This document shows, piece by piece, positions 8,672-17,900 of a stretch of DNA of 64,000 nt. Origin of the DNA: Bacillota bacterium. GTDB lineage: Bacteria > Bacillota > UBA4882 > UBA8346. The notes under the pieces were generated by a model. The model was not told the origin of the DNA and ran no database searches. It saw only the letters and a program-made list of their open reading frames with translations. The DNA is taken from NCBI GenBank assembly GCA_029776205.1, contig JAKOTQ010000081.1, positions 1 through 64,000 of the forward strand, read 5' to 3'. The position numbers and the translations under genes were made by a program. Numbering within the stretch: position 1 is the first letter of the stretch; each line of letters opens with the position of its first letter.

Positions 8672-8707
8672 AAAAAAGCCCTCCAGGCATTAAACCCGAA
8701 GAGCTTT
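8672..8707 (-). terminator. Intrinsic terminator of ndk
   Basis: A 10-bp stem with two G-U pairs (8675-8684 with 8698-8707) is followed on the minus strand by a six-base T run. It lies 43 bases past the ndk stop. It sits tail to tail with the plus-strand hydrolase. Confidence 0.65.
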
Positions 8708-8749
8708 AACGATACCGCCGACAATCATGCCTTCGGCCCCTTTATCCCG

Positions 8750-9160
8750 CTATTGGGCTTCTTCGGGAAACCAAAGTTTGATCTCACGAACGGCACTTTC
8801 CACAGAATCAGAAGCATGAACAATGTTTTCCGCCTTGGTCAGCGCATATTTTCCCCGAATGGTTCCCAGCTCCGCTTCGGCAGGATCTGTCGCGCCATTG
8901 ATCTTCCGGACTATCTTAACTGCATTATCCCCTTCAATGATCATCGCACAGACCTTACCCCGCGTCAGGTAAGTAACCAACTCGTTGAAGAACGGTTTGT
9001 CACGGTGTTCGGCATAATGGGTCTCAGCGATCTCCCGGGTAGGCTGAATCATTTTTAAAGCTGTAATATTCAACCCCTTCTTTTCGTACATTGCAATAAT
9101 TTCGCCGATTAATTTCCGTTCCACACCGTCCGGTTTGATTAATACCAACGACTTTTCCAT
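8750..9160 (-). CDS. ndk: Nucleoside diphosphate kinase
   Basis: This enzyme transfers the terminal phosphate between nucleoside triphosphates and diphosphates through a phosphohistidine. The 136-residue length is normal for the family. It begins with the conserved MEKSLVLIKPDGVERKLIG, has RDKPFFNELV around residues 53-62, NGATDPAEAELGTIRG at 88-103, and the active-site His115 in ENIVHASDS. The gene is monocistronic, with its own terminator and a G+A-rich ribosome site (AAAGAGGTGG) before the ATG at 9160. Confidence 0.97.
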   Translation of the reverse strand: MEKSLVLIKPDGVERKLIGEIIAMYEKKGLNITALKMIQPTREIAETHYAEHRDKPFFNELVTYLTRGKVCAMIIEGDNAVKIVRKINGATDPAEAELGTIRGKYALTKAENIVHASDSVESAVREIKLWFPEEAQ

Positions 9161-9333
9161 GAATAATCCACCTCTTTATAATTTAATTGGAATATCTTAA
9201 CTCGCCGAGAGTTTTCTTGTCTGTGGCGGAATGATGACCCCGTAGAAATAATTACCATTATTTCGAATATTCATGCAAAAGCTGATACTGTATTTATCGT
9301 CAAATCTGATGATTCTTATGAATATGCTCTAAA

Positions 9334-10710
9334 TCATTCTTTGATGATGTGTTTTCTGGTTTTCCATCGTCCTGTAAGGTAATAACAACCGCCAATAAAA
9401 AACGGCATAAAGCTGGCCAGAGCATCGCCATACCAGAATCCATAGACCCCCATTTTTAAACCCAGGCCGAGAAACAGCGCCAGCCCGATACGGACAAACA
9501 CTCCGTCAAGCAAAGCAATGGCCAGATTCAGCCGGTAGTTCCCGGAGCCGTTGATCAGCGACATCATCGGCGGCCGCAGCATACAGCTGGAGTATAATAA
9601 GATCGCCACCGGGATATAGGTCAGAGCCATGGACAATACCTCCGGATCCCTGGTAAACATCCCGAAAACAGCATAGGGGAAGAATACCGTCGCCAACGAC
9701 AGAGACAGCGCCACGACCCCGTCTACCAGAAACGACGTGAGAATCACTTTCGGAACACGTTTATATTTTTCTGCGCCAATGCATTGGGCGATCATGGAAC
9801 CGCCCGCCGTTGACAAGGCCGCAGCAAAGACATTGGTGATAGCCTGAAGTTTATTTCCAATGCCCGATACCGCCGAAGCGATGAGCCCATAGGAATTGAC
9901 CCATGAACTGACAAACAGCTTGGAAAAGGAGATCGCTGCCGACTGGAGCACCATCGGAATGCCGAGTTTGATAAGGATTTTAAATATTTCCCCGTCAATC
10001 AGAAAACTCCCGGGCTTAAAGTCAAATCCGAACTGTTCCTTTCTCCTGTACAGAAAGACAAGGGCCCAAATGAAGCTGACTGCCTGCGAGATGACAGTAG
10101 CAAAAGCTGCGCCAAAAGGACCCCATTGAAATGCAGCTACAAACAGTAAGTCAAGCAAAAGATTGAGTACAGCGGCAATGGCAATAAAGATGAACGGATG
10201 CTTCGAATCGCCCATCCCCCGAAGAATAGCACTGACCAAATTATATCCATAGATGAAAATGAGCCCAAAGATGCATGTGACGATGTAATCACGGGCATAA
10301 TGTATCGCTTCCACCGGCGTGTTTACCCAATCAATAATCTGCTCACGCAGCAGCAAGCAGAGAAAGGTCATTACCAACGCACAAGACAACAGAAACGTAA
10401 ATATAGTCCCGATGATTCGCTTAATATTTTCACGTTTACCTGCGCCAATGAACTGGGAAATCGTAATTTGGCCCGCATTGGAGAAACCCATGGCGATAAA
10501 AGTCAGGAAATGGAGCACATCGCTACCGGTGGAAACAGCTGACAAACCTGCACTTCCAACGAATTGGCCCACCACTACCATATCCACCATATTATATACA
10601 GTCTGTAATAGACCGGAAAAGAACAAAGGCATCGCAAAGAAGATTAACTTCTTAGGAACACTTCCCGTCGTCAGGTCTCGAATCAAGGTGTTCTCTGGTT
10701 GACTGTTCAT
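9334..10710 (-). CDS. MATE-family multidrug/cation exporter
   Basis: This 458-residue inner-membrane protein is a member of the MATE (NorM/DinF) family, which expels drugs or metabolites in exchange for sodium or protons. It has twelve hydrophobic segments in two related halves. Family signatures are PLFFSGLLQTVYNMVDMVVV near residue 28, GSAGLSAVSTGSDV and, in the second half, GSMIAQCIGAEKYKR. The N-terminus TTGSVPKKLIFFAMPLF is typical of the Firmicute MepA-like branch. It is monocistronic, with flanking gaps of 173 and 206 bases and no linked regulator, so the substrate is unknown. Confidence 0.93.
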   Translation of the reverse strand: MNSQPENTLIRDLTTGSVPKKLIFFAMPLFFSGLLQTVYNMVDMVVVGQFVGSAGLSAVSTGSDVLHFLTFIAMGFSNAGQITISQFIGAGKRENIKRIIGTIFTFLLSCALVMTFLCLLLREQIIDWVNTPVEAIHYARDYIVTCIFGLIFIYGYNLVSAILRGMGDSKHPFIFIAIAAVLNLLLDLLFVAAFQWGPFGAAFATVISQAVSFIWALVFLYRRKEQFGFDFKPGSFLIDGEIFKILIKLGIPMVLQSAAISFSKLFVSSWVNSYGLIASAVSGIGNKLQAITNVFAAALSTAGGSMIAQCIGAEKYKRVPKVILTSFLVDGVVALSLSLATVFFPYAVFGMFTRDPEVLSMALTYIPVAILLYSSCMLRPPMMSLINGSGNYRLNLAIALLDGVFVRIGLALFLGLGLKMGVYGFWYGDALASFMPFFIGGCYYLTGRWKTRKHIIKE

Positions 10711-10848
10711 TGGTTAGCTCCTATATCTATATCAACATATCTCAGTACTTCTACTTGATCAAGCTCCCTTCCTTCATTCTGTTCTTGAACATTTCATAAC
10801 TATAATCATCCTTATCTTTTGAAGTAGCAAACAACCACTGGAAACACT

Positions 10849-10890
10849 AAAAAAAATATTCCTTCAAAGCATTTGCCTGAAGGAATATTT
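10849..10890 (-). terminator. Intrinsic terminator of the amino-sugar operon
   Basis: A 12- to 13-bp stem (10855-10866 with 10878-10890) is followed on the minus strand by a seven-base T run (10849-10855). It lies 27 bases after the nagA stop and closes the operon. Confidence 0.88.
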
Positions 10891-10916
10891 GAAAATCTCT
10901 TTGTTGTTAACAGGAA

Positions 10917-12095
10917 CTATTCTTTCATGATCCGGCCACGCACCATCACCAGGCTGACATTGATATTTTCATCAAATATCAGCAGATCAGCATCTTTACC
11001 CTCGCTGATCGACCCCTTGCAGTCATCGATCCGGAGCAGTTTGGCTGGTGTCAGCGTCATCATCTTCACCGCTTCATGCATGGGCGCATCCGTCATTTGC
11101 AGGATCGTCCGGACCAAACGGTCAGTGGTGGAGACACTACCGGCGAAGGCGGAACGGTCAAGCAGCTTAGCCACGCCATCCTCCACGATGGTATCCATTC
11201 CAGTTTGAAGATTGCCCAAGACATAATGGCCATCAGGCATACCAGCCCCGCGCATGGAGTCGGTCACCAGACAGATCCGGTCCGCCCCTTTCACCTTGTA
11301 GATCAACTGCAACAGTTCCTTAGGCAGATGTTTGCCGTCGGCAATAACCTCCACGAACAGATCGTCCAGGAGATAACCGGCTTCGACAGCCCCTGCAACC
11401 CGGTAAGCATTGATCCGGCGCACGCTGGCCATACCCGAATAGAAATGGGTCAAAGCGGCCACACCGCTTTCATAGGCATGAAATACCTGTTCACAAGTAG
11501 CATCTGAATGAGCCAGCGAACTGACGATGCCATGTTCCCTTAATGTCCGTAAAAACTGGTCGGCCCCATCGAGTTCGATAGCGAATGACCAGCGGATAAT
11601 GCGGTCTGTACGCCGCAGCACTTCTTCATATTCCTCCGGGTCCGGGTTCCGTAAATATTTGGGATCTTGCGCGCCCCGCTGCTCATAGGCAAAGTAAGGC
11701 CCTTCCAAATGCAGCCCCAGAATATTAGGCATATCTTCCCGGTTCAAATCCACCTGATTGAACAGATCCACAAACGACAACAAAGATTCCTTGGTACTGG
11801 TAATGGTAGTCGGTACAATCGAGGTGGTACCATGTTCCATATGGGCACGGCATGCTTGATAGATCGCATCGAGAGTACCGTCCATAAAATCGGCATTTCC
11901 TGCACCATGGGTGTGGACATCAATAAAGCCCGGCGACAGGTAACGATCTCCTACATCGATGATATGGTCAGCGGTAAGCTCCAACGGCTTACCGAGACTG
12001 ACCTTAGAGATGATATCCCCTTCGACCAGCACCTCGCCGGGATACACCCCTGTGGCAGTAATCACTTGAGCATTGCGAAACAACGTTGTCGCCAT
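10917..12095 (-). CDS. nagA: N-acetylglucosamine-6-phosphate deacetylase
   Basis: This 392-residue amidohydrolase-fold enzyme removes the acetyl group from GlcNAc-6-phosphate, giving GlcN-6-phosphate for NagB. The metal and substrate motifs are present in order: DVHTHGAGNADFMDG near 58-72, LHLEGPYFAYEQRGAQDP near 127-144, SSLAHSDAT, the loop ALTHFYSGM, VIADGKHLPK and LVTDSMRGAGMPDG, then FAGSVSTTDRLVR. Several positions differ from textbook NagA (HFYSGM for HLFNAM, ADGKH for ADGIH), which is common in Firmicute branches and might mean a variant sugar. It is the last gene of the operon, 24 bases after the SIS gene, with an AAAGGAGGG ribosome site. Confidence 0.88.
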   Translation of the reverse strand: MATTLFRNAQVITATGVYPGEVLVEGDIISKVSLGKPLELTADHIIDVGDRYLSPGFIDVHTHGAGNADFMDGTLDAIYQACRAHMEHGTTSIVPTTITSTKESLLSFVDLFNQVDLNREDMPNILGLHLEGPYFAYEQRGAQDPKYLRNPDPEEYEEVLRRTDRIIRWSFAIELDGADQFLRTLREHGIVSSLAHSDATCEQVFHAYESGVAALTHFYSGMASVRRINAYRVAGAVEAGYLLDDLFVEVIADGKHLPKELLQLIYKVKGADRICLVTDSMRGAGMPDGHYVLGNLQTGMDTIVEDGVAKLLDRSAFAGSVSTTDRLVRTILQMTDAPMHEAVKMMTLTPAKLLRIDDCKGSISEGKDADLLIFDENINVSLVMVRGRIMKE

Positions 12096-12119
12096 TCAAT
12101 ATCCCTCCTTTCCGTTGGA

Positions 12120-12881
12120 TCACAGGCAACGAATCTTATCCCGGAATCTTTGCATAAACCGGTTGTTCCATTCGTCACCGCCCGGAGCATTACCGCTCAT
12201 CCAGACCGGAGGCTTCACGCCCTCGTTGACTAAGATATTGATGGTTTCAATCACCAGACAGTTGAGGACATACGCATTGGCAAAGGTGCTTAAAGCGCCG
12301 ATCTTCTGCTCAAAACCGGGCAGTTGGATGACGGCGTCGCCCACTTTCACCTTGCAGTCAATGGTGTAATCCACGATCTCATGCAAGTTTTTCTTGGAAG
12401 GATGACGGGCAGGATGATCCTTGGGGCAATTATTGGCATGTTCGTGGGAACTGACGCCGATGACGGTCGCCCCGTTCTCCTTGGCCTGCAACGCGGCATC
12501 GATGGTTGCAGAATTGATGCCGTAAGCGTTCACTACGATCAACAGGTCCCCTTCGCCAATCCGGTAGTCATTGACCACGATCCGCCCATAACCGGGAAGC
12601 CGTTCGGTCTGCATTGACTTAAGGGCACCCGCGCTGAGCATGGTATCCTGATTGAGCATGGCACTGACATGCATCAATCCACCGGCACGGAAGAAGATTT
12701 CCATAGCCGCCAGGTTGGAATGGCCACCAGGCCCGAAAATATAGATCAAGCGGTCTTTTTTAATCTGCTCCGCCATAACGTGGGCCGCAGCCAAAATCCG
12801 CTCTTTTTCATGATCATGAATATCTTGAATAATGCCGAAAACTTCTTTTTGATAAAGATCCATTACACTGCCTTCTTGCAT
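12120..12881 (-). CDS. SIS-domain sugar-phosphate-binding protein (UPF0309-like)
   Basis: This 253-residue protein has a single SIS domain, the fold of sugar isomerases and of regulators that bind phosphosugars. Visible elements are IYIFGPGGHSNLAAMEIFFRAGG (near 46-68; Gly-rich loop followed by a Ser), a central GEGDLLIVVNAYGINSATI and GATVIGVSSHEHANNCPKDH. The last segment, shared with the UPF0309 (YckA-like) group, lacks the catalytic set of MurQ etherase as far as I can see. The start at 12881 has AAAGGAGGG six bases upstream. It sits between the ceramidase-like gene and nagA in one operon, so an isomerase or ketosamine-handling role on an amino-sugar phosphate is likely. The reaction is unknown. 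Confidence 0.75.
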   Translation of the reverse strand: MQEGSVMDLYQKEVFGIIQDIHDHEKERILAAAHVMAEQIKKDRLIYIFGPGGHSNLAAMEIFFRAGGLMHVSAMLNQDTMLSAGALKSMQTERLPGYGRIVVNDYRIGEGDLLIVVNAYGINSATIDAALQAKENGATVIGVSSHEHANNCPKDHPARHPSKKNLHEIVDYTIDCKVKVGDAVIQLPGFEQKIGALSTFANAYVLNCLVIETINILVNEGVKPPVWMSGNAPGGDEWNNRFMQRFRDKIRCL

Positions 12882-12899
12882 GTTAAACCCTCCTTTGAT

Positions 12900-14150
12900 T
12901 TATTCTGTAACAGTAGTTCGCATGGCTTCATGGATCAGCCTTTCGATCTCCGGCTTGTAGGTACCGGCAAGAGCAAAGTAAAGCGCCGAACCTTTCGGTT
13001 CATAACCGCCCTCTTCAATCTGTTCTGCAGTGCTGATATACCCGATCATACCATTGGTGTAAGCGATACAGACGGCATCGGGATCAAGATCCCGGGCAAA
13101 TGCTGCATAATATTGAGAAACTTCCGCATTAAAAGTGTAAAAACGAAGCCGGTCGCCATAATCGATCATGGAAAGCTCCAACTGTTCGCTGGGACGGTTT
13201 TGGCTGGCAATTACTGCCTGCGCCCATTCCTGTTCCACGCCTTGTCCTGTCCGGGCCCGCTCTTCCAGCTCTTCCTGGGATAGCACCCCTTCTAACGGCA
13301 GTTCCACCAGTTGGCGCTTCACTCGCAGATGGGGTCGGATAACCGCCCCCTCCTGGGTAAGCAAGACTTTACACGCCTCAAAAAAATCTCCGGCAAACTG
13401 CAAGACCCTCTCATACCCGGCTGGCACAAAACGCTGGCCCAGAACACTATTGGGCCGGAGATCTGCCGTACACCCCTGTAAGAAAATCGAGACACTGCCC
13501 TGATAGGTATCGTCCAACATTCTCAGCGCTACTCCGGGATAATCGGGCTGTACTACATTTTCATTGGAAAGGTTCGCATGGCATGGATAATGAATCATGG
13601 TTCCCTTTAAGCTTCCATCCGGACGATGGAAAGCCACAATGGTCAGCCTCTGATCAGCTTTGACCTGATAATTGGGGCGCATTTGAATTTCGCCGTCAAC
13701 TATCAACCGGCGGAAAACATTCAACGCTACACTGCCGTCATAGCGATGGGCCTCTACCGGCTCCAGATCCTTCAGGGCCAGTCCTACCCCTTCCAGCACC
13801 CGTTCCTGCAGGAACTGGGCATAAACCGGATCATAAGTTTCCAATGACGGAGTAAACCGGTTACTCGTCGGCGGCCCGGAATGATTATGGGAAGCCACGA
13901 AGAAGATCCGATCCTCATTGATCTGATACGCTTCAGATATTTTAGGGCGGATTTGCGCCACAAAGTCCGAACCCCACCACAACAGATCGGCATATATAAA
14001 CAGCAGGGCCTCCTCTTCATGACGGTGAAGCTGAACCCGAAGGAAGATATCCTCTTTCACCTGCTCATAAACGGTGGTCCGGGTTGCATAACCACACAGC
14101 CGGACGGGAGTTTGCGGTGTGATCGTCAATTTTGCGGTTCCAAGTTGCAT
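12900..14150 (-). CDS. Neutral/alkaline ceramidase-like hydrolase
   Basis: This protein of about 416 residues resembles the N-terminal domain of neutral/alkaline ceramidases, zinc amidases of an alkaline-phosphatase-like fold. The family's zinc and active-site segment is visible as FVASHNHSGPPTSNRF, followed later by MIHYPCHANLSNENV and a QPDYPGVALR segment, and by IFLQGCTADLRPN, which corresponds to the substrate-serine region. It has no signal peptide from the chosen start, so it should act in the cytoplasm. Here its substrate is presumably an N-acylated sugar rather than ceramide; that is inference from the operon. The start at 14150 has GGAGG seven bases upstream; the longer frame to 14231 has no such site. 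The gap to the AGE gene (144 bases) holds a strong hairpin. Confidence 0.7.
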   Translation of the reverse strand: MQLGTAKLTITPQTPVRLCGYATRTTVYEQVKEDIFLRVQLHRHEEEALLFIYADLLWWGSDFVAQIRPKISEAYQINEDRIFFVASHNHSGPPTSNRFTPSLETYDPVYAQFLQERVLEGVGLALKDLEPVEAHRYDGSVALNVFRRLIVDGEIQMRPNYQVKADQRLTIVAFHRPDGSLKGTMIHYPCHANLSNENVVQPDYPGVALRMLDDTYQGSVSIFLQGCTADLRPNSVLGQRFVPAGYERVLQFAGDFFEACKVLLTQEGAVIRPHLRVKRQLVELPLEGVLSQEELEERARTGQGVEQEWAQAVIASQNRPSEQLELSMIDYGDRLRFYTFNAEVSQYYAAFARDLDPDAVCIAYTNGMIGYISTAEQIEEGGYEPKGSALYFALAGTYKPEIERLIHEAMRTTVTE

Positions 14151-14260
14151 TATGTCGCCTCCGATGTTATTACTGAAATCAATGACGCCATCAAATTTAA
14201 CTGATAACCGATGTAAGACGGCTTTTTCCAACCATGCCTGTCAAAATAGCCAGGTGGTAA

Positions 14261-14289
14261 ATTGCCGCCGCGGGTTACGCGGCGGCAAT
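14261..14289. other. Strong intra-operon hairpin
   Basis: A perfect 12-bp G+C-rich inverted repeat (14261-14272 with 14278-14289, five-base loop) lies in the gap between the AGE epimerase and ceramidase-like genes. No T run follows on the minus strand, so it looks like an mRNA-stabilising or attenuating structure, not a full terminator. Confidence 0.6.
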
Positions 14290-14294
14290 CGGTC

Positions 14295-15542
14295 TTATTG
14301 GAACAGTTCGACGATTTTGATGAAGTTTCGCAAGATATGGAAGGGATCCTTAACCGGAAGTGCCACCACTTTTTCCTCGGGGGCGCCATCCCGTTTGCGG
14401 ATCTGAATCCATTCTCCAAGTTCCTTGTTGGGGAAAGTAGAGAAAGTATATTCGCTAGCTTTTTCATACCGATCCAGCAGATCTTGTTCACCGGAAAGCT
14501 CATAAAGATAAAGGAATACATAGAGCGTCTCGGAATGGGGCCACCAGAGCTTCATATCCCAGGTATCCTGAATTAAGCGTTCGAAATCGCTATTTCCGGC
14601 TTCACCCTTGGGTTGGCCACCTTCACGATCGACGAAGCGCAATAGCCCGCCGTATTCCGGGTCCCAACCGATGTCAAAAGCATTGCGCGCTATTTCCAGG
14701 ATACGCGGCAGGTATGCGGAGAGATCGCCGTAGTCCTTGAGAAACTCAGCGCAGAACCACATATCTTCCAAAGTATGCCCGGGGTTAACGTGCCGGTCTA
14801 AGAGACACTTCTCATAGTTTTCATCGGTAGAGACATGCTCACGGATATAACCGTTACGATAGAAATCCATGAGAATACTGCGTACTTTGCTCAGCCCATA
14901 TTGGATCTCCTCTTCACAGGGGAGCCCAAAGGCCTCGCGCATTTTAATATACTCATAAACCGTGTTGACCATGATCATCGGAATCGAATGGACCCGATAG
15001 CCTTCAGGAATCGGATACGGTTCCGTCAAGTAATCGTCCCGCTCTATCCGGTCAACGATGCTTTGATATAAGGCCTCGACGGCCGGAAGGTTCTCCCCGA
15101 GAAGGGTGGTTTTGGTATACTGGGCCATGCCGATCAAGGCGAAGCAATCTGCAAAGATACTTGCATCATACCTTCCGGTTTTGGCATCTTTAAGTTTGTT
15201 ACCGTCACGATCCAGCAGAAAACAGCAACGATTATCATCATAGATCGAATGCTTAGTCAGGAAGGCATAAGTGCCCTGCATTTGACGGAGAAGATCATCA
15301 TTGTCCAAATGGGGGAAGATCCCTTTCTTGTTCAACTCATACAGACGGCCGAGGAGCCAGAGATAACGTCCCTGTGACCAGGTGAACTTGTTATCGCTGA
15401 GCTTTTGATCGCCGTAATTGTTGATACAGTTGAGGATTCCTCCCTTCTCATAATCATAGAAGCGATTCCAATAGGGGACGAAATCGTCCTGTATCCGTTC
15501 AATATATTGAGCTAGAAGTTGATTCTTGTTCTTGTTCATCAT
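14295..15542 (-). CDS. AGE-family (N-acylglucosamine 2-epimerase-like) sugar epimerase
   Basis: This 415-residue protein belongs to the N-acylglucosamine 2-epimerase superfamily, an alpha6/alpha6 barrel that epimerises or isomerises sugars such as GlcNAc/ManNAc, mannose/fructose or cellobiose. The helical repeats carry family motifs: TWSQGRYLWLLGRLYELN near 54-71, RYDASIFADCFALIGMAQY, RHVNPGHTLEDMWFC (the active-site His region near 250-264), and LWWPHSETLYVFLYLYEL near 358-375. The start overlaps the symporter stop (ATGA), which indicates translational coupling. In this operon the most economical role is converting an imported N-acyl hexosamine before or after phosphorylation, but no sugar kinase is present in the operon. 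Confidence 0.85.
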   Translation of the reverse strand: MMNKNKNQLLAQYIERIQDDFVPYWNRFYDYEKGGILNCINNYGDQKLSDNKFTWSQGRYLWLLGRLYELNKKGIFPHLDNDDLLRQMQGTYAFLTKHSIYDDNRCCFLLDRDGNKLKDAKTGRYDASIFADCFALIGMAQYTKTTLLGENLPAVEALYQSIVDRIERDDYLTEPYPIPEGYRVHSIPMIMVNTVYEYIKMREAFGLPCEEEIQYGLSKVRSILMDFYRNGYIREHVSTDENYEKCLLDRHVNPGHTLEDMWFCAEFLKDYGDLSAYLPRILEIARNAFDIGWDPEYGGLLRFVDREGGQPKGEAGNSDFERLIQDTWDMKLWWPHSETLYVFLYLYELSGEQDLLDRYEKASEYTFSTFPNKELGEWIQIRKRDGAPEEKVVALPVKDPFHILRNFIKIVELFQ

Positions 15543-17053
15543 GCATTCCCCAATTTCTTCATCAGATCTTCAACCTCAGGCGACAGCTTGATTTTGGCAA
15601 CATACTTGTTGTAAAGCCCGATCAGGCTGAAAATGATAAAGGAGGTCATGAGCGGAGCAATCAACGCGATATCCGCTTCAAGTTTCAAGCCCATCTTGGT
15701 TAAGGCAAATACGCCCAGTCCGCCGATCATCGAAGCGATAGCTGCTTTGCTGTCACAGTACTTGAAGGCAGGCAGTAAACCGAAGAGCAGCGGAATTGCA
15801 GTCGGTCCGAGCAGCGCTGCGAACCAGGACAAGATGATACCGGTTACGCCACCAAACTGATCGCGGAACAAACCGATGATAACGGTTCCAACTGTAAAGG
15901 CAATCGTAGTTTGACGTGCCAATTTCAGGGATTCGCTTTCGCCAAGTTCAAGTAAGGACGGCTTAAAGAGCGGTAAAATGTCACGGGTAATAACAGCGGA
16001 AATAGTATTCATATCCGAGTTACACATGGACATGGTTTGAGCGAACATCGCCGCCAATACCAAACCAACCAATCCGGCAGGCAGGAATTTTCCAGCCAGG
16101 CTTGCATAGAGAGAAGCTTCTGCTTGAGCTTGAGTCCAACCCGGGAAGATGATCGGGCCGCACCACATCGGGAAGAAGAGAATCAACGGCCAAACCAGGT
16201 ATAAGAAAGAAGAAAGGAATGCCGCTTTTTTCGCTTGTTGATCATCTTCAGTGGAGATGAAGCGTGCTGCCAAGTTCCAGGTACCACCGTTATAACTGAA
16301 ATAGATGACGAAGAAGTACAATAAAGTCCAGGACAGAGAGCCTTGGCCGCGTCCGGCATTAAATATGCCGACATTAGATGCAGGCAACTGGGAGAAGACG
16401 CTCGTTATCGAGAGACCCATATCGCCTAAATGACTTACGGTTGCGAAGAATAAGATCAACCCTGCTAAGAGGTTAACAACAAACTGTACAGTGTCGGTCA
16501 ACAGGTCTGCGATGATACCTCCGATAGAGACATAAAGCATCGCTGCGCAGCTACCGACGATAATTCCAAGCCAAATTGGTAGCCCGGTAAATCCATGCAG
16601 CAAGATACCAAGCGAAGCCCATTTGGCGCCGACGTCTAACAGTTTGACGATAACGCCCGAAATGGCAACAATCATTTGTGCAGCAACATTATAACGGATC
16701 TTCAGATATTCAGTAGGCGACTGGATACCTAATGCCCGCCGGAGCCGCGGCCACCGGGGAGCCAAGGTCACAGCGCCAAGGGCTGTCGCCAGTGCAATAT
16801 TAACGGCCCACCAGAAATAGATGGAAGTCCCTTGTGCATAGGCGATACCTGCGTAACCTACGAACACAACACCCGAATAACCGGATACATGGTGAGATAC
16901 GCCTGAAAGCCACCAAGGTATCTTACCGCCTCCAACATAAAAGTCTTCTGAGCTTTTAATCGATCGTTTGGACCAAATACCGATACCGATGATAATCAAA
17001 AAGAACATCGATAGGGTAACATAATCCAATCCTTGCATTTGTCCTACGTTCAT
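15539..17053 (-). CDS. Sodium:solute symporter (SSS family)
   Basis: This membrane protein of about 504 residues has thirteen or so hydrophobic segments and is a secondary transporter of the SSS/LeuT-fold family, driven by sodium. The N-terminal part reads FYVGGGKIPWWLSGVSHHVSGYSGVVFVGYAG, the hallmark of the sugar and sialic-acid branch, and GTWNLAARFISTEDDQQAKKAAF is the conserved middle segment (FGxDQxxVQR equivalent). I start it at the ATG at 17053, eight bases after AGGAGAG; an alternative in-frame start is at 17062. The gene lies between the M48-like membrane protein (17 bases upstream) and the AGE epimerase. It is the operon's only importer, so it presumably brings in the sugar. Confidence 0.9.
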   Translation of the reverse strand: MNVGQMQGLDYVTLSMFFLIIIGIGIWSKRSIKSSEDFYVGGGKIPWWLSGVSHHVSGYSGVVFVGYAGIAYAQGTSIYFWWAVNIALATALGAVTLAPRWPRLRRALGIQSPTEYLKIRYNVAAQMIVAISGVIVKLLDVGAKWASLGILLHGFTGLPIWLGIIVGSCAAMLYVSIGGIIADLLTDTVQFVVNLLAGLILFFATVSHLGDMGLSITSVFSQLPASNVGIFNAGRGQGSLSWTLLYFFVIYFSYNGGTWNLAARFISTEDDQQAKKAAFLSSFLYLVWPLILFFPMWCGPIIFPGWTQAQAEASLYASLAGKFLPAGLVGLVLAAMFAQTMSMCNSDMNTISAVITRDILPLFKPSLLELGESESLKLARQTTIAFTVGTVIIGLFRDQFGGVTGIILSWFAALLGPTAIPLLFGLLPAFKYCDSKAAIASMIGGLGVFALTKMGLKLEADIALIAPLMTSFIIFSLIGLYNKYVAKIKLSPEVEDLMKKLGNA

Positions 17054-17069
17054 TCGATACACTCTCCTC

Positions 17070-17867
17070 TCATCGTGTTTGCTTGAGTTGTTCCAGCTTT
17101 TTCAGACGCTGACTTACATAATGCTGATTCACGGGTGCGTGATGTTGTTTTTCACCCCTCCTTTCCAACTCTGCTACACTCATGATATATTGCTTGACAT
17201 CTTTGACACCAAATAGAGATGCTAAATGCGAATCCAACTGAAAATCCTTTGCCGAAAGGCTCCGGTTCCACAAAAACACATGCAGTCCGAATAATAACGT
17301 AAAGATAAATGGCATTGCGAAATAGAGCCAAAACGGTCCTAGATGCTCTAATACCGGGATCTTAAATGCAATGATGCTTAGAATCAGAATAGCCACGACC
17401 GCTAGCGGCAAAAACAGATGTAAGACAGTGCTCACCTGATGATTTCTTCGATAGCGCTCGATCTCTCGCATTACGGCAATCTCCATGAATCGCTTGCCCT
17501 TTTCTTGCAGTAACTGAGGGTTAATTACGACCTTGGGCTTGCTGTTCCCGAAGGAAAAAGGGGAAAGAAATTCAGCGATCCGCAGTAAGAAATCATATTT
17601 GTACAAGACATCGCTGGAATAAATCTCCACGCCAGGATTTTCAGGCAGCTTCAGCTCAACCGGCGTTAATTCGCCGTATTCCTCTAAGGCGCGAGGCAAA
17701 AAGCGTACCTTGCTAATAAGAGCCTTTAGCAATAAAGCAGTGATGATCAAGATAGCTCCAATTCCCCAGATGGAGGGCCAGGCAATCTTAATGCTCAACC
17801 CGGCAATGATTACCAATGGAAAGCCGATGCCAATAAGATAAAAAACATTCGAACTTCTCCATTTCAT
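17070..17867 (-). CDS. Membrane protein resembling an inactive M48 metalloprotease
   Basis: This 265-residue protein has four hydrophobic segments (about 9-28, 34-52, 147-169 and 176-197). Between them KVVINPQLLQEKGKRFME and AVMREIERYRRNH align by eye with the M48 (HtpX/Ste24-like) core 'vvvt..Ll....eEl.aVlaHElgHxxxxH'. Both zinc-binding histidines are arginine here (Arg134, Arg138) while the glutamate is kept (Glu135). The third-ligand region (usually EFEAD) reads DFQLDS. If the match is right, the protein cannot bind zinc and would be a pseudoprotease. It sits between nagB and the symporter, with short gaps, so a chaperone or accessory role for the transporter is conceivable. The homology is by eye only. 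Confidence 0.5.
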   Translation of the reverse strand: MKWRSSNVFYLIGIGFPLVIIAGLSIKIAWPSIWGIGAILIITALLLKALISKVRFLPRALEEYGELTPVELKLPENPGVEIYSSDVLYKYDFLLRIAEFLSPFSFGNSKPKVVINPQLLQEKGKRFMEIAVMREIERYRRNHQVSTVLHLFLPLAVVAILILSIIAFKIPVLEHLGPFWLYFAMPFIFTLLFGLHVFLWNRSLSAKDFQLDSHLASLFGVKDVKQYIMSVAELERRGEKQHHAPVNQHYVSQRLKKLEQLKQTR

Positions 17868-17900
17868 CCTTTTTCCCTCTCTTCCAACGGGTATTTTGAA

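Noticed and set aside
11667-12233. 188-codon plus-strand frame opposite nagA and the SIS gene
   Set aside because: Shadow of two strongly supported minus-strand genes; no start signal and no recognisable motif.
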